From positions 1-41,129 of the forward strand of contig JAPUKJ010000040.1 in assembly GCA_027295705.1 (NCBI GenBank): 41,129 nt of DNA, read 5' to 3'. This DNA is from Ignavibacteria bacterium (lineage in GTDB: Bacteria > Bacteroidota > Ignavibacteria > UBA10030 > UBA6906). This document shows positions 27,981-36,362 of this stretch, piece by piece (the stretch's first letter is position 1; every line of letters begins with the position of its first letter). Position numbers and translations under genes: made by a program. The notes under the pieces are model-generated. The model did not search any database and was not told where the DNA came from. It worked only from the letters and a program-made list of their open reading frames with translations.

Positions 27981-29162
27981 TTAGTTGTTAGTTGGCGGGG
28001 CAGATGACACTGATGTTATTTCTTTCGTTGCCTTTAAACCTCTGACCTCATAGTACAGTGCTTGGATTTTCTCGATCTGTCTCTTCTGGTCAAAAAATTC
28101 CTCAACGCGCTTTCTTCCAGCCTTTCCCATCTTTCCTCGGAGAGATTCATCATTTATAAGTTTTGCAAGCGCATCCGCCAATTCGCTCGGATTCCTTGGA
28201 TGAACATACAGTCCTGTCTCACCATCTACCACGATGTCTAGTACACCATCGCAATTTGTGGACACGACCGGTCGTTCCATGCCCATAGCTTCGATAAGCA
28301 CGATGCCGAAGGATTCCGCGTGCGATGGGAATGCAAAGATCTCAAACGCTGCCATTACCTCAGGCACATCTCTCCTGAATCCGGTGAATGTTACTATATC
28401 TTGCAGGCCAAGCATCGAGCACATCGTCTTGATCTTCTGCTCGTATTTTTGCTCACCATGGCTGGCCTCGCCGACGATCAGAAAATGGACGGCGGGATAA
28501 TTATTGCGCAGAATGGCAGCAGCTTCGAGTAATTCCTTATGTCCCTTTCCAGGTGAGAATCGTCCAACAAGTCCAACGACAACGATATCATCTGCAATGT
28601 TGAACTCCTTGCGAACGCGTCGTCTGTCGACCCGGTGTGGAGAAAATCTATCAGTATCGATCGCATCATGCACGGTCATGACACGATCAGGGGTTACCGG
28701 AGTTGTGTCAAGGATGTTCTTGTGAATGACCTCGGATACTGCGAGTACTCGGCTGACGTGTGCGTAGGTAAAGCGATGCAGGAGATCTTTTTTGCTGATA
28801 TATGAGCCCACGTGCTTGCTGAGCAAGATGGGGATGCGTTGTCCAGCCAATTTTATTGCGGGGACAATCGTTGCAATGTCTTTTGAAAGGTGGCAGTGAA
28901 TGATTTCGATGTTGTGTCGTTTGAGAAAGCGGCTCAACTTCCAAGCGAGACGAGGATGGAAATACCCGCTTACATTGAGCTGAAGTGTGTCAATGTTGTG
29001 TAGGTTTGCTCCCTGTGCAAGACGACTGCCGGTGCAGCATGCGAGCCATACCTGATGGCTGCGTTTCTGCATCTGCCTTGAAACTTCCATCGATTGCAAC
29101 TCAAGTCCACCCCACGAATGTGAGAAGCAGGTTTGCAGAATGTTGAGCGGGGGATGAGACAT
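27981..29162 (-). CDS. Glycosyltransferase family 4 (GT-B) protein
   Basis: A 393-residue retaining glycosyltransferase. The N-terminal acceptor domain opens with LNILQTCFSHSWGGLELQ and contains IEIIHCHLSKD. The C-terminal GT1/GT4 nucleotide-sugar domain has VVGLVGRFSPGKGHKELLEA, TFTGFRRDVPEVMAAFEIFA and the E-x7-E motif in ESFGIVLIEAMG, followed by VSTNCDGVLDIVVDGETGL. It probably adds a sugar to a surface glycan or glycolipid in the cytosol; donor and acceptor are unknown. It stands alone, with no polysaccharide cluster around it in this window. Confidence 0.93.
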   Translation of the reverse strand: MSHPPLNILQTCFSHSWGGLELQSMEVSRQMQKRSHQVWLACCTGSRLAQGANLHNIDTLQLNVSGYFHPRLAWKLSRFLKRHNIEIIHCHLSKDIATIVPAIKLAGQRIPILLSKHVGSYISKKDLLHRFTYAHVSRVLAVSEVIHKNILDTTPVTPDRVMTVHDAIDTDRFSPHRVDRRRVRKEFNIADDIVVVGLVGRFSPGKGHKELLEAAAILRNNYPAVHFLIVGEASHGEQKYEQKIKTMCSMLGLQDIVTFTGFRRDVPEVMAAFEIFAFPSHAESFGIVLIEAMGMERPVVSTNCDGVLDIVVDGETGLYVHPRNPSELADALAKLINDESLRGKMGKAGRKRVEEFFDQKRQIEKIQALYYEVRGLKATKEITSVSSAPPTNN

Positions 29163-29469
29163 TACTGCGATTGGGTTTCTACTGCACTAACGCTGCATCA
29201 GTCCGCTCCAAGGTACAGAATTCCATGCCAGTGAACAACCGAAATTAACCCGTGATCTAAAATGACACCGACCATCACCGCTTCTCTTGAACCAACCTGT
29301 ACAACTTGTTGCTAAAGGTGGTCGTGAAGGTGAAGAAACTAGCATAGTTCAGTTGCAGCGAAGACTGGAGTTTCGCGTCGTAACAAAAAAATCGGCAGTG
29401 TTGGACTGCCGATAAAGAACTTGAAGCCTGTAGCTTATGAGCTATTTGAACATTTGAGAACTTACTGGG
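29163..29469. other. Intergenic region between glycosyltransferase and orphan gene
   Basis: About 307 bases. It contains the intrinsic terminator at 29385-29413 and, nearer the glycosyltransferase, presumably that gene's promoter. No coding potential was seen. Confidence 0.6.
29385..29413 (-). terminator. Rho-independent terminator for the small orphan gene
   Basis: Perfect 9-base stem ATCGGCAGT (29391-29399)/ACTGCCGAT (29405-29413), loop GTTGG. On the minus strand it is followed by seven Ts. It lies 57 bases past the stop of the 29470-29739 gene. Confidence 0.9.
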
Positions 29470-29739
29470 TCATAGAGCATTGAGCGCACTAGCGACCGCG
29501 GTAGATTTCTCTGCATTGAAAGGTCCAGCATAAATTAGCGTGTATTTATCTGGAGTCTTGTTAGTGACAACCGGGGTAGAATCTTCAATGGGCGTCAAGG
29601 AGACAATTGAGTGCCCTTCTTTGGCTCTAAGGAACAGCATGTTCTCACGAACGACCCACGAACCTTCGGGGGCGCTGGCAATGTCTGTTACGGTAAGCTT
29701 AGTGCCGACTTGATAGGGGCTGAGATCACCTGTTTGCAT
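29470..29739 (-). CDS. Small protein of unknown function
   Basis: An 89-residue soluble protein with no signal peptide or membrane segment and no recognised family. The strong AAAGGAGGG element 7 bases before the ATG, together with a perfect downstream terminator, marks it as a genuine monocistronic gene. The sequence has two parts. The first (about 1-53; GTKLTVTDIASAPEGSWVVR, HSIVSLTPIED) looks like a small beta domain. The second has KYTLIYAGPFNAEKSTAVASALNAL, reminiscent of the SPOR/sporulation-related repeat pattern, but too short to assign. Confidence 0.75.
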   Translation of the reverse strand: MQTGDLSPYQVGTKLTVTDIASAPEGSWVVRENMLFLRAKEGHSIVSLTPIEDSTPVVTNKTPDKYTLIYAGPFNAEKSTAVASALNAL

Positions 29740-30398
29740 GGTTTTTTCCCTCCTTTCTGCTCATAAGATTAGGCTACAGGCCTCTTTTTGTTGTGGGAAT
29801 CCAACTTAGCTGAATACTCTCACCCTGAGGAAGAGGAGTAGCATCAGGTTGTAGAGAAATTCGAAGGATAATATAATCGAGCTAAAGGGTAATGTCAAGA
29901 GTTTTTGGTAATTCGCTTATCTTTTTGAAGAACCCCATCGCCTGCAGAAACACATCTTCCTTGTGAGGCATCCGCAAAAGCGTTGAATTCTTAAAGCCGC
30001 TCATGATCCGTTTGAGGAGCTCTGGAATTGTATCCCAGCTAGGGAACGTAAGTTGTCTGAGTGATTCTAGATGGAAAGAAGGTGAATCAAAGCGGCTTCT
30101 TTGCTTCGATGATGAGCGCAAGCAGTTAACCCGTCAAGAGCACAAATCCCCTCGAAGTGATCGGCTTCTACAGGAAGGCTACATGAAAACACAATACCGA
30201 CCTAGCAGGCCAAAGGCCTACGCTGCAAAGAACGTAAAGAAAGAAAATTTTTCGCTTGACAGTTTCTTGTAAATGTTTATATTGATGGTATCGATTTTCC
30301 TGTTTTCCCCATATTGCGTGATAGCTGAAAAAAGTAGGAATTTCGACGAGTTCTAAGAGAATAGGGAGTGTGGCAACCACAAAAGGGTGACTCCGGTA
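29740..30398. other. Intergenic region with only doubtful small frames
   Basis: About 660 bases upstream of both the orphan gene (minus) and the beta-barrel cluster (plus). A minus-strand TTG-started frame (29882-30121) encodes a plausible helical segment (EDVFLQAMGFFKKISELP) but has no ribosome binding site. A plus-strand 29-codon frame (30183-30272), starting MKTQYRPSRPKAY behind CAGGAAGG, is basic and could be a small gene. Neither is supported by a family match. Confidence 0.4.
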
Positions 30399-30998
30399 AT
30401 GGTGCGCTCGCATATGTGTCGGTTGGTCCCCCTTATGTTAGTCCCCCTTGCAATGGCTATTGCACAAGAACGATCTTCAGTTTCCCCCGCCTTTTCAATA
30501 GCTCCATGTGCCTCCTACAACATTTACAGCGAAAGCGTTTCTATGCATTCCGCCATGAGCTATGGCGCGGCGATTACAATGCACCTGACCTCCAGAATTG
30601 GTCTGGAATTCAATGCCCAATTTAGCAAATCGCAGGGGGATTTCGACGTTATCGGAGGCACTGCATTTCTGGGAATCAACACTGCGGCTTACCAGCTACA
30701 ATTCCAGTATTTGGTTTTCAGTCTTGATGAATCCTTTGATGTAGTTGGGACAGCAGGAATCGGAATGGTCAGGTTTACGACAGATGCCCACACAGTTTCC
30801 CTTGGGGCGCTCGGAAAAGTCCTCGTTCCTGAACGCAAGGAGACCCGAAACCAATATACTGTTGGCCTCATTCTTTTTAGGCAACTGGCTTCTAGGATTT
30901 CGCTGCGGCTTGGGCTTGAGGCGAGGTTCATTACACCTTTGTCATCGTTGAAAGCTAGTTACACTATTTCCGGAGGGGTTGCAATTGGGGTGTTTTAG
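30399..30998 (+). CDS. Predicted outer-membrane beta-barrel protein
   Basis: First of three successive small barrel-like genes. The frame is open from a GTG at 30387. ATG at 30399 or 30414 gives a typical signal peptide (MCRLVPLMLVPLAMAIAQ); no start has a good Shine-Dalgarno. The mature portion is made of amphipathic strands (IGLEFNAQFSKSQGDFDVIG, AYQLQFQYLVFSLD, ISLRLGLEARF) and ends GGVAIGVF with a terminal Phe, as BAM substrates do. No named family was recognised. Its stop lies inside the start region of the next gene, so the two are translationally coupled. Confidence 0.75.
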   Translation: MVRSHMCRLVPLMLVPLAMAIAQERSSVSPAFSIAPCASYNIYSESVSMHSAMSYGAAITMHLTSRIGLEFNAQFSKSQGDFDVIGGTAFLGINTAAYQLQFQYLVFSLDESFDVVGTAGIGMVRFTTDAHTVSLGALGKVLVPERKETRNQYTVGLILFRQLASRISLRLGLEARFITPLSSLKASYTISGGVAIGVF

Positions 30999-31560
30999 CA
31001 AATTTCAAATTGCTCTTTTGATCTTGGTTGGCTTCGGACTGACTACCTCAACGCTGTCGGCTCAGGAAAAAACCAGTTCAACCGATGTTCCTGTTCAGCG
31101 GGGCCCGCTGATCGATCTCAATAAGGGAGTTTCGTTTGAGATTTCCCCCCACACAGGTCTTATGGGACGAAGCGGCACGTTCGGTCTGCGACTTTCGATG
31201 AACTACAGTTCGTTCAATCTCGAACTTGCCGGGGAGCAGGTGATCGGTAAGACCGCCAATCTTTACCCAATATCGGTGAATGCAATTCTGAACCTTGCGA
31301 CAAGAGGACGACTTATTCCCTACGGCGCTGTAGGAGGTGGTCTCTTCATGACCATTCCAGTTAACACCATAGGTGACGAAACCGTCTCCACGCTCGGCAT
31401 TAATTTCGGCGGTGGGGCTAGGTACTATCTAACAAAGCATTTCGGGTTTCGAGTTGAGGCAAAGCAATACATCACAAGCGTGAGCAGCGAAAGGGAGTTG
31501 AAAGATGAGCTTCTGTTTTTTCAGGAAATCAGTCTCGGTGTCACATTCATGTTTCGCTAA
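30985..31560 (+). CDS. Predicted outer-membrane beta-barrel protein
   Basis: About 190 residues. The likely start is TTG at 30985, 8 bases after GGAGG (30972-30976); another TTG at 30979 directly abuts the GGAGGGG and is less likely. The gene overlaps the preceding stop by 14 bases. It has a signal peptide (IALLILVGFGLTTSTLSAQ), then strand-rich sequence with a central GRLIPYGAVGGGLFM turn and NFGGGARYYLTKHFGFRVEAKQY, the pattern of small OmpA/OmpW-like eight-stranded barrels. It ends GVTFMFR. The function is unknown. Confidence 0.78.
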   Translation: MGCFSKFQIALLILVGFGLTTSTLSAQEKTSSTDVPVQRGPLIDLNKGVSFEISPHTGLMGRSGTFGLRLSMNYSSFNLELAGEQVIGKTANLYPISVNAILNLATRGRLIPYGAVGGGLFMTIPVNTIGDETVSTLGINFGGGARYYLTKHFGFRVEAKQYITSVSSERELKDELLFFQEISLGVTFMFR

Positions 31561-31582
31561 CATCATCTAATGGGATTTACAA

Positions 31583-32146
31583 ATGACGAATCGTTGGAGA
31601 TACGCTTCGATTTTGGTCTTTGTTGCTTTGGTGATGAGTGCACGATTACCAGCACAGGGCCAATTACGCTATCAAAGCAGCATAAGCTTGTCGGCTGGTG
31701 CCTACGCAGCGAGCGGCTTCGGTACTAACCACTATTTAGGAGCGCGATATAACTATTTCTTTTTGAAAGGTAGATATTTTGTTGAAGCTGCAATTGGTTT
31801 CAGCAGTCTCAAATCGGAAGTACTGGAGAGTATCTCCAGGTCGCAGATCTTCGAATCAGAGCGATTGTACTCGTACGAATTTGTCTTTGCGTATGATCCG
31901 AGTCCCTCTGGGAATTTTCCATACGTGGTAGGTGGAGTTGCTGGGATTAATCAGGGTGGTCAGACTAGCTTCGCAGGGGTCATCGGACTTGGCAAAAGAA
32001 TACCGCTCGGTGGTTTTCTAGGTACCGATCAGCTTGGTCTTCGCTACGACGTGCGGGACCAGATATTCTCCCAGAAGATTAATAACGCTGACGAATTCAC
32101 TGCGCATAACATAGTTTTCTCCCTTGGAATGCAGTTTTATTTCTGA
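31583..32146 (+). CDS. Predicted outer-membrane beta-barrel protein
   Basis: Third in the barrel series, 187 residues, 22 bases after the previous stop. The signal peptide is YASILVFVALVMSARLPAQG. Aromatic strands follow (LGARYNYFFLKGRYFVEAAI, LGLRYDVRDQIF), ending SLGMQFYF, a strong C-terminal BAM signature. It resembles the previous protein in size and layout but not closely in sequence. No family was recognised. It lies just upstream of the diheme lipoprotein gene and could be its outer-membrane partner. Confidence 0.78.
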   Translation: MTNRWRYASILVFVALVMSARLPAQGQLRYQSSISLSAGAYAASGFGTNHYLGARYNYFFLKGRYFVEAAIGFSSLKSEVLESISRSQIFESERLYSYEFVFAYDPSPSGNFPYVVGGVAGINQGGQTSFAGVIGLGKRIPLGGFLGTDQLGLRYDVRDQIFSQKINNADEFTAHNIVFSLGMQFYF

Positions 32147-32200
32147 TGAGCATCGTACGCTGATGAGGTTAAGAATTATTCATTTGAGAGGTGAGGTCCT

Positions 32201-34438
32201 ATGAACGCATTGTGGATTGTTGTGCAACGCGTCCCATACGTATTGCCATTTGTGCTGATTGGTTTAGTGCTTGCTTCATGTGGTCCTTCTCCCCCCGATG
32301 ACATACTCCAGAAGTCAGGCCAGGCAGCCGTAGTATTTGTGAAAGAGAATAGCCGCCACAATAATCGCAGCCGGGTATCGAGAAGTAACAGGGATGAATA
32401 CTATCCAGGGAGTGATCTGCTCTTCCTCAGCCCGATTTCCTCGCAAGGCGAGCTAACGAACCTTACGGCGCAGTACACTACGCGTAATCAAGCGGATCCG
32501 GAAGACTACGGTGCTGCTGCAGATCCAGAAGTCTCGTACGACGGCAAGAAAATCCTATTTGCCATGAAGGAAAACCGGAGCCGTCTGTGGCACATTTATG
32601 AAATGAATATCGATGGGAGTGGATTGGTTCAATTGACCGATCAAGCAAGTGGCGACGACATGGATCCGACGTATCTGCCCAATGGACAGATAATGTTTAC
32701 GTCGACGCGATCGGGGATCGTTGATGAGTACAATCGGCGACATTCGCCGCTGCTGCACGTTGGCGACAGGGGTTCGGATGGACGACTTATCAATATCAGG
32801 CAGATTTCCTTCAATCAAAGCCACGATACGAATCCCATGGTTCACTCCAGCGGGAAAGTATTTTACAGTCGCTGGGAACACTTGGGCAGTCCGAACAAGT
32901 TTCCGCTCTTTGTTATCAACCCTGATGGAACACGTCCGTTCGTCCTGTATGGGAATCATTCTCCTCGGGAGAGCGGGAGCCGCGCGTTCCTTGAGGCCCG
33001 TGAGCTTTCAGACGGAGGGATAGTATGCTCAATCATGGAGCGAGAATCTGAGTTTGAAGGGGGTGCAATTGCCATTATTGACATTTCCAAATCGGATGAT
33101 AACCTAGCATTCATAACTCCTTCTACAGTTCCATTTAACAATAGAAATCAATTTTCCAGTGCCCTGTTCAAGTCACCTCATCCGATTATCGACAAAAATG
33201 CTTCTGCTGACCGTCGGGAGAAAATCCTCGTTGCAATGTCACCAATACCGATCAATACGGGTGCAGGGGATGACGAAGTTGACTATGGCCTGTATGTGAT
33301 GGACAAGGATGGCAGTAATCTGCGCTTGATCTATAACGACCCGGAATACAATGAGTATGATCCAGTGCCAGTTATGGCGAGAGAGAAACTGCCGGGCGGC
33401 GTACCTCAGGTGATTCCCATGGATCCAAACGTCGCTTCTGCAATGGCGTCTGGTGTAACGACTGGGATGTTCTTCGACGGTAATGTATATGACCGTGCCA
33501 CGAACGATGGTCAAACCCGTCCCGCCGCGACCTTTGTCAATGCTGACGGTTCTGTTGGCCAGGCAAAGTACCTTAGGGTTTTGGAGGCGATTCCACTTCC
33601 TCAAGATCGTAACAAAAGGGGAGGCCCAATTGGCGATACAAATTTTGAAAAGCAGCGAGTTGTGGGTTATGCACCTATCCGCCCAGATGGATCATTCACT
33701 GTGGAGGTACCAGCGAACCGGTCGCTTCACATGCAAACACTGGATGAGAACGGAATGATGCTCGTGAACCAGTTAACATGGGTACAGGTGATGCCGGGGG
33801 AGAAAAGACTCTGTACTGGATGTCACGATTCGCACGATCGAGATAGGATTATTAATGATCTCGAAATTCTGGCTACCCAGCAGGTCCGTAATAAAGCTAC
33901 AGGGTCGACCTACGATGCCGGATTTCACAATGCCGATAATGTAATGAGCCATCCAGCAGCAAGAACAGACACAGTGGATTTCTTTGACAGATACCGCCCA
34001 AACCGGACAAACACAGTACAAGCGATCTTTGATGCACGCTGCATTACGTGTCATGGCACGTCGTTGCCTGCAGGAGGATTGCGATTAGAAAATGTTGCCT
34101 TTGATAAGGTTCCGCCGGGCTCTGGCATGAGCGACGAAAGTTCGGTATATGATTCCTTAACTCGGGACGCCCGCTATCGAACGGCGAATGGAAGTTCGTT
34201 GGACTACGTGACTCGAAATGGTGCGCGTCGCAGCCCATTGATGTGGGTAATGTACAACCGGCAGCTTAATGATCCTGAAAATACTGATTATCGGCCATTG
34301 AGCTACGACCATACGCAATTATGGACAAAGGATCAGTACAACCGGCTCGATCCATTTCTTCCTGGGAATCGAGATCTGTTAACGATTATTGAATGGCTTG
34401 ATGCAGGTACTCAATATTCAAATACCACTGATGAGTAG
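32201..34438 (+). CDS. Diheme c-type lipoprotein with beta-propeller (hydrazine-synthase-alpha-like architecture)
   Basis: A 745-residue lipoprotein with a lipobox ending LASC27. The N-terminal half has PD40/TolB-type propeller blades (DPEVSYDGKKILFAMKENRS, WHIYEMNIDGSG, DPTYLPNGQIMFTSTRSG). A middle region (YAPIRPDGSFTVEVPANRSL, WVQVMPGEKRLCTGCH) holds the first heme site CTGCH (Cys538). A second site CITCH (Cys614) lies in a cytochrome-like C-terminal part. This order matches proteins annotated as related to the hydrazine synthase alpha subunit, which are widespread outside anammox bacteria; hydrazine synthesis is not implied. It is probably a periplasmic or surface electron carrier or oxidoreductase. 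Confidence 0.87.
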   Translation: MNALWIVVQRVPYVLPFVLIGLVLASCGPSPPDDILQKSGQAAVVFVKENSRHNNRSRVSRSNRDEYYPGSDLLFLSPISSQGELTNLTAQYTTRNQADPEDYGAAADPEVSYDGKKILFAMKENRSRLWHIYEMNIDGSGLVQLTDQASGDDMDPTYLPNGQIMFTSTRSGIVDEYNRRHSPLLHVGDRGSDGRLINIRQISFNQSHDTNPMVHSSGKVFYSRWEHLGSPNKFPLFVINPDGTRPFVLYGNHSPRESGSRAFLEARELSDGGIVCSIMERESEFEGGAIAIIDISKSDDNLAFITPSTVPFNNRNQFSSALFKSPHPIIDKNASADRREKILVAMSPIPINTGAGDDEVDYGLYVMDKDGSNLRLIYNDPEYNEYDPVPVMAREKLPGGVPQVIPMDPNVASAMASGVTTGMFFDGNVYDRATNDGQTRPAATFVNADGSVGQAKYLRVLEAIPLPQDRNKRGGPIGDTNFEKQRVVGYAPIRPDGSFTVEVPANRSLHMQTLDENGMMLVNQLTWVQVMPGEKRLCTGCHDSHDRDRIINDLEILATQQVRNKATGSTYDAGFHNADNVMSHPAARTDTVDFFDRYRPNRTNTVQAIFDARCITCHGTSLPAGGLRLENVAFDKVPPGSGMSDESSVYDSLTRDARYRTANGSSLDYVTRNGARRSPLMWVMYNRQLNDPENTDYRPLSYDHTQLWTKDQYNRLDPFLPGNRDLLTIIEWLDAGTQYSNTTDE

Positions 34439-34802
34439 CTAGCCTAGCACGTTATCTCGTGATGGTAGATATGTTCTGTGTGGGGTTATTTGATAAGGTG
34501 AACAACCAGATTCTTAGCTTCCATCAACAGTTAAGAACGGAGGTAGCTATGACTTCAACAAAATCAGTTAGATCTGTGAGGCTAACGTGGGCGCCATAGT
34601 TTTCTGGCTCCAGGCGTTGCTGAAAAGTGGAACTGAAAAACAACGATTTACCTATCACATAGGATTGGTTTTCAGAGTTAGAAAAAATTTAATCGAACCT
34701 GGTGCACGCAGAACGCGAAGGGCATAGAAGTGCAAAAAATTATTTTGCTCACATTTTACATCAAGCACCAGATTCATTAACCTCACCAAAGGAGGTCTTG
34801 AG
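34439..34802 (+). other. Intergenic region with a tiny well-signalled frame
   Basis: About 360 bases. It holds a 16-codon frame at 34549-34599 behind ACGGAGGT and a 7-base inverted repeat CTGGTGC (34699-34705)/GCACCAG (34765-34771). AT-rich sequence precedes the next lipoprotein. No larger gene is supported. Confidence 0.55.
34549..34599 (+). CDS. 16-codon open frame with strong ribosome binding site
   Basis: It encodes MTSTKSVRSVRLTWAP and ends in TAG. The ACGGAGGTAGCT preceding the ATG is one of the best Shine-Dalgarno elements in the window. SVRLTWAP resembles a strand of a fibronectin type III domain, so this may be the stump of a lost gene; it could also be a leader peptide. No direct evidence supports translation. 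Confidence 0.35.
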   Translation: MTSTKSVRSVRLTWAP

Positions 34803-35561
34803 ATGAAAAATTTACATCACCTTATGTATATTGCCTTATTTTTTTCCGGGCTCATTCTGATTACTGGGTGTAACGAGATGGAGGCTCCAATTCCAGCAGA
34901 TGCTGGCCAACAGTCACTTCTGAAGTCAGGCGACGACGATGACGGCGATGATGACGGCGGGGCTCAGATCCCCTTCGACGAGGTGGAGGTGTTCTTCGAG
35001 TTTAACACCACGGATAACGATCTGGGCTTTCAGTTATTCCTCGATGCAGAAGGCTGGAAGCAGGTCAATGTTTTCGGCCCTGACGGCAAGATCATCAACT
35101 TCAAGGCTAAAAGAGCTTTGAAGGAGCTTGGCATTACCGAGCTGCGCTTCGAGAGCTCCGAGCCGTCGCCAGCTGAGGTCCTGGCCTTGTTCCCACCCGG
35201 GGACTATAAATTCAGGGGCAGGACGGTCGAGGGAGACAAGCTGGTGGGCACGGGGGAGCTGTCGCACGCCTTTCTGGCCGCGCCCTCCATCTTCGTCAAC
35301 GGCGACCCGATCAACGGCGATCCGGTGGACCCTGACAGCACTGTCATTGGATGGGACGCCCCAGGAGCTGAGCGCGTCCAGGTCATCGTCGGGAACGAAG
35401 ACCTCGGCCATTTCTTCGACGTCATTGTCTCGCCTGAGACCACGAGCCTGAATGTTCCGCCGCAGTTCCTCCAGCCAGCCACGGAGTACAAGGCCGAGGT
35501 CCTGGCGATATCGGCAAACGGAAACAGGACCATCACGGAGGGCACTTTCGTCACGGAGTAG
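34803..35561 (+). CDS. Lipoprotein with acidic linker and FN3-like C-terminal domain
   Basis: A 252-residue protein with a signal peptide and lipobox ending ITGC23, then an Asp-rich linker (DDDDGDDDGG, about 44-53). A middle domain follows (VEVFFEFNTTDNDLGFQLFL, PPGDYKFRGRTVEGDKLVGT). The C-terminal part is a fibronectin-III-like sandwich (STVIGWDAPGAERVQVIVGN, LNVPPQFLQPATEYKAEVLA). AAAGGAGGTC is placed just before the ATG. From about 34920 to 35560 codon third positions are markedly richer in G and C than in flanking genes, suggesting recent acquisition. The function is unknown; the fold suggests binding or adhesion at the cell surface. Confidence 0.82.
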   Translation: MKNLHHLMYIALFFSGLILITGCNEMEAPIPADAGQQSLLKSGDDDDGDDDGGAQIPFDEVEVFFEFNTTDNDLGFQLFLDAEGWKQVNVFGPDGKIINFKAKRALKELGITELRFESSEPSPAEVLALFPPGDYKFRGRTVEGDKLVGTGELSHAFLAAPSIFVNGDPINGDPVDPDSTVIGWDAPGAERVQVIVGNEDLGHFFDVIVSPETTSLNVPPQFLQPATEYKAEVLAISANGNRTITEGTFVTE

Positions 35562-35592
35562 TGCTTGACTGATGACGATGATGAGGGTAATA

Positions 35593-35748
35593 ATGGTGGG
35601 AAGCAACTGGCAGAAACAGAAGCACAGCGTTCGCTGGGATGGAAAGAACAACCAAGGAAATACCGTATCAAGTGGGTTTTATGTGTACAAGTTGCAGGCG
35701 AAAGGCCTCGTGGCAACAAAGAAGTTGGTATTTACGAAGCGAGTATGA
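35593..35748 (+). pseudogene. Remnant of a FlgD-like/T9SS C-terminal domain
   Basis: A 51-codon frame encodes the last strands of a FlgD-type Ig-like sorting domain: HSVRWDGKNNQGNTVSSGFY, VYKLQAKGLVATKKLVFTKR. In full-length proteins these follow a NYPNPFNP segment and end the polypeptide exactly here. The upstream part is missing, and the fragment starts 32 bases after the high-GC lipoprotein stop. It is probably the 3' stump of a secreted protein gene. Confidence 0.7.
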
Positions 35749-35849
35749 AAGAACTTGGGGATCTCTAGGATCCACGGATATGATGTGTACTAGAATAATT
35801 TGCGCGTTAGGTGCACATTCATCTTTTGTCGGTGAGGGCACAAGAAGTT

Positions 35850-36362
35850 ATGAGTAAAGTCCGGCTGCGATACATCATTTGCCTCCTTCTTTTGCCCGGC
35901 TGGTCGGTTGCGTCGGCCCTTGGGCCTGAGTGGTTCGGGGGGAAAGCGCCTGACTTTACGCTTGAGACGATTGACGGCCGTGCTAAGCTCTCCCTGAGTG
36001 ACCTGCGCGGACAGGTTGTTGTAGTCGATTTCTGGGCAACTTGGTGTGCGCCGTGCAAACGTTACCTGCCTCGGCTCGCGGAACTCGAGATAGCCCACGA
36101 CGGCGTGAGAGTTTTGGCAGTGAATATTGACGACGAGAGGCGAAACGCTGTTGAATTCCTGAAACGCAACCGCATACACCTCACAGCATTGTTTGATGAA
36201 AAGAAAGAAGTTGTCGAAGAATACGGTGTTTCTGCAATGCCTTCAGCTTTTGTCATCGATAAGCGTGGAGTTGTTCGTTTTGTACACACCGGTTATACAG
36301 ACAACGAAGTGGAGCAAATAAAAAATGAAGTCGAAGATCTGCTACAGGAGGCTACAATATGA
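35850..36362 (+). CDS. TlpA/ResA-family thiol-disulfide oxidoreductase
   Basis: Thioredoxin-fold protein predicted to act in the periplasm. The frame opens at a GTG (35811), but the ATG at 35850 gives a proper signal segment (LRYIICLLLLPGWSVASALG) and a 170-residue protein. APDFTLETIDG starts the AhpC/TSA-redoxin domain. The active site is WCAPC (65-69), within VVDFWATWCAPCKRYLP. The cis-Pro loop is SAMPSAFVID. Its stop overlaps the start of the DUF4266 gene (ATGA, 36359-36362), so the two are co-translated. The natural hypothesis is that it reduces or isomerises cysteines of that neighbour. Confidence 0.92.
   Translation: MSKVRLRYIICLLLLPGWSVASALGPEWFGGKAPDFTLETIDGRAKLSLSDLRGQVVVVDFWATWCAPCKRYLPRLAELEIAHDGVRVLAVNIDDERRNAVEFLKRNRIHLTALFDEKKEVVEEYGVSAMPSAFVIDKRGVVRFVHTGYTDNEVEQIKNEVEDLLQEATI

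Noticed and set aside
29882-30121. 79-codon minus-strand gene
   Set aside because: TTG start without Shine-Dalgarno and no recognised family; retained only as a note in the intergenic entry.
32201-34438. True hydrazine synthase (anammox)
   Set aside because: Only the alpha-like architecture is present; no beta or gamma subunit, hydrazine dehydrogenase or other anammox gene is in the window, and related proteins occur widely elsewhere.
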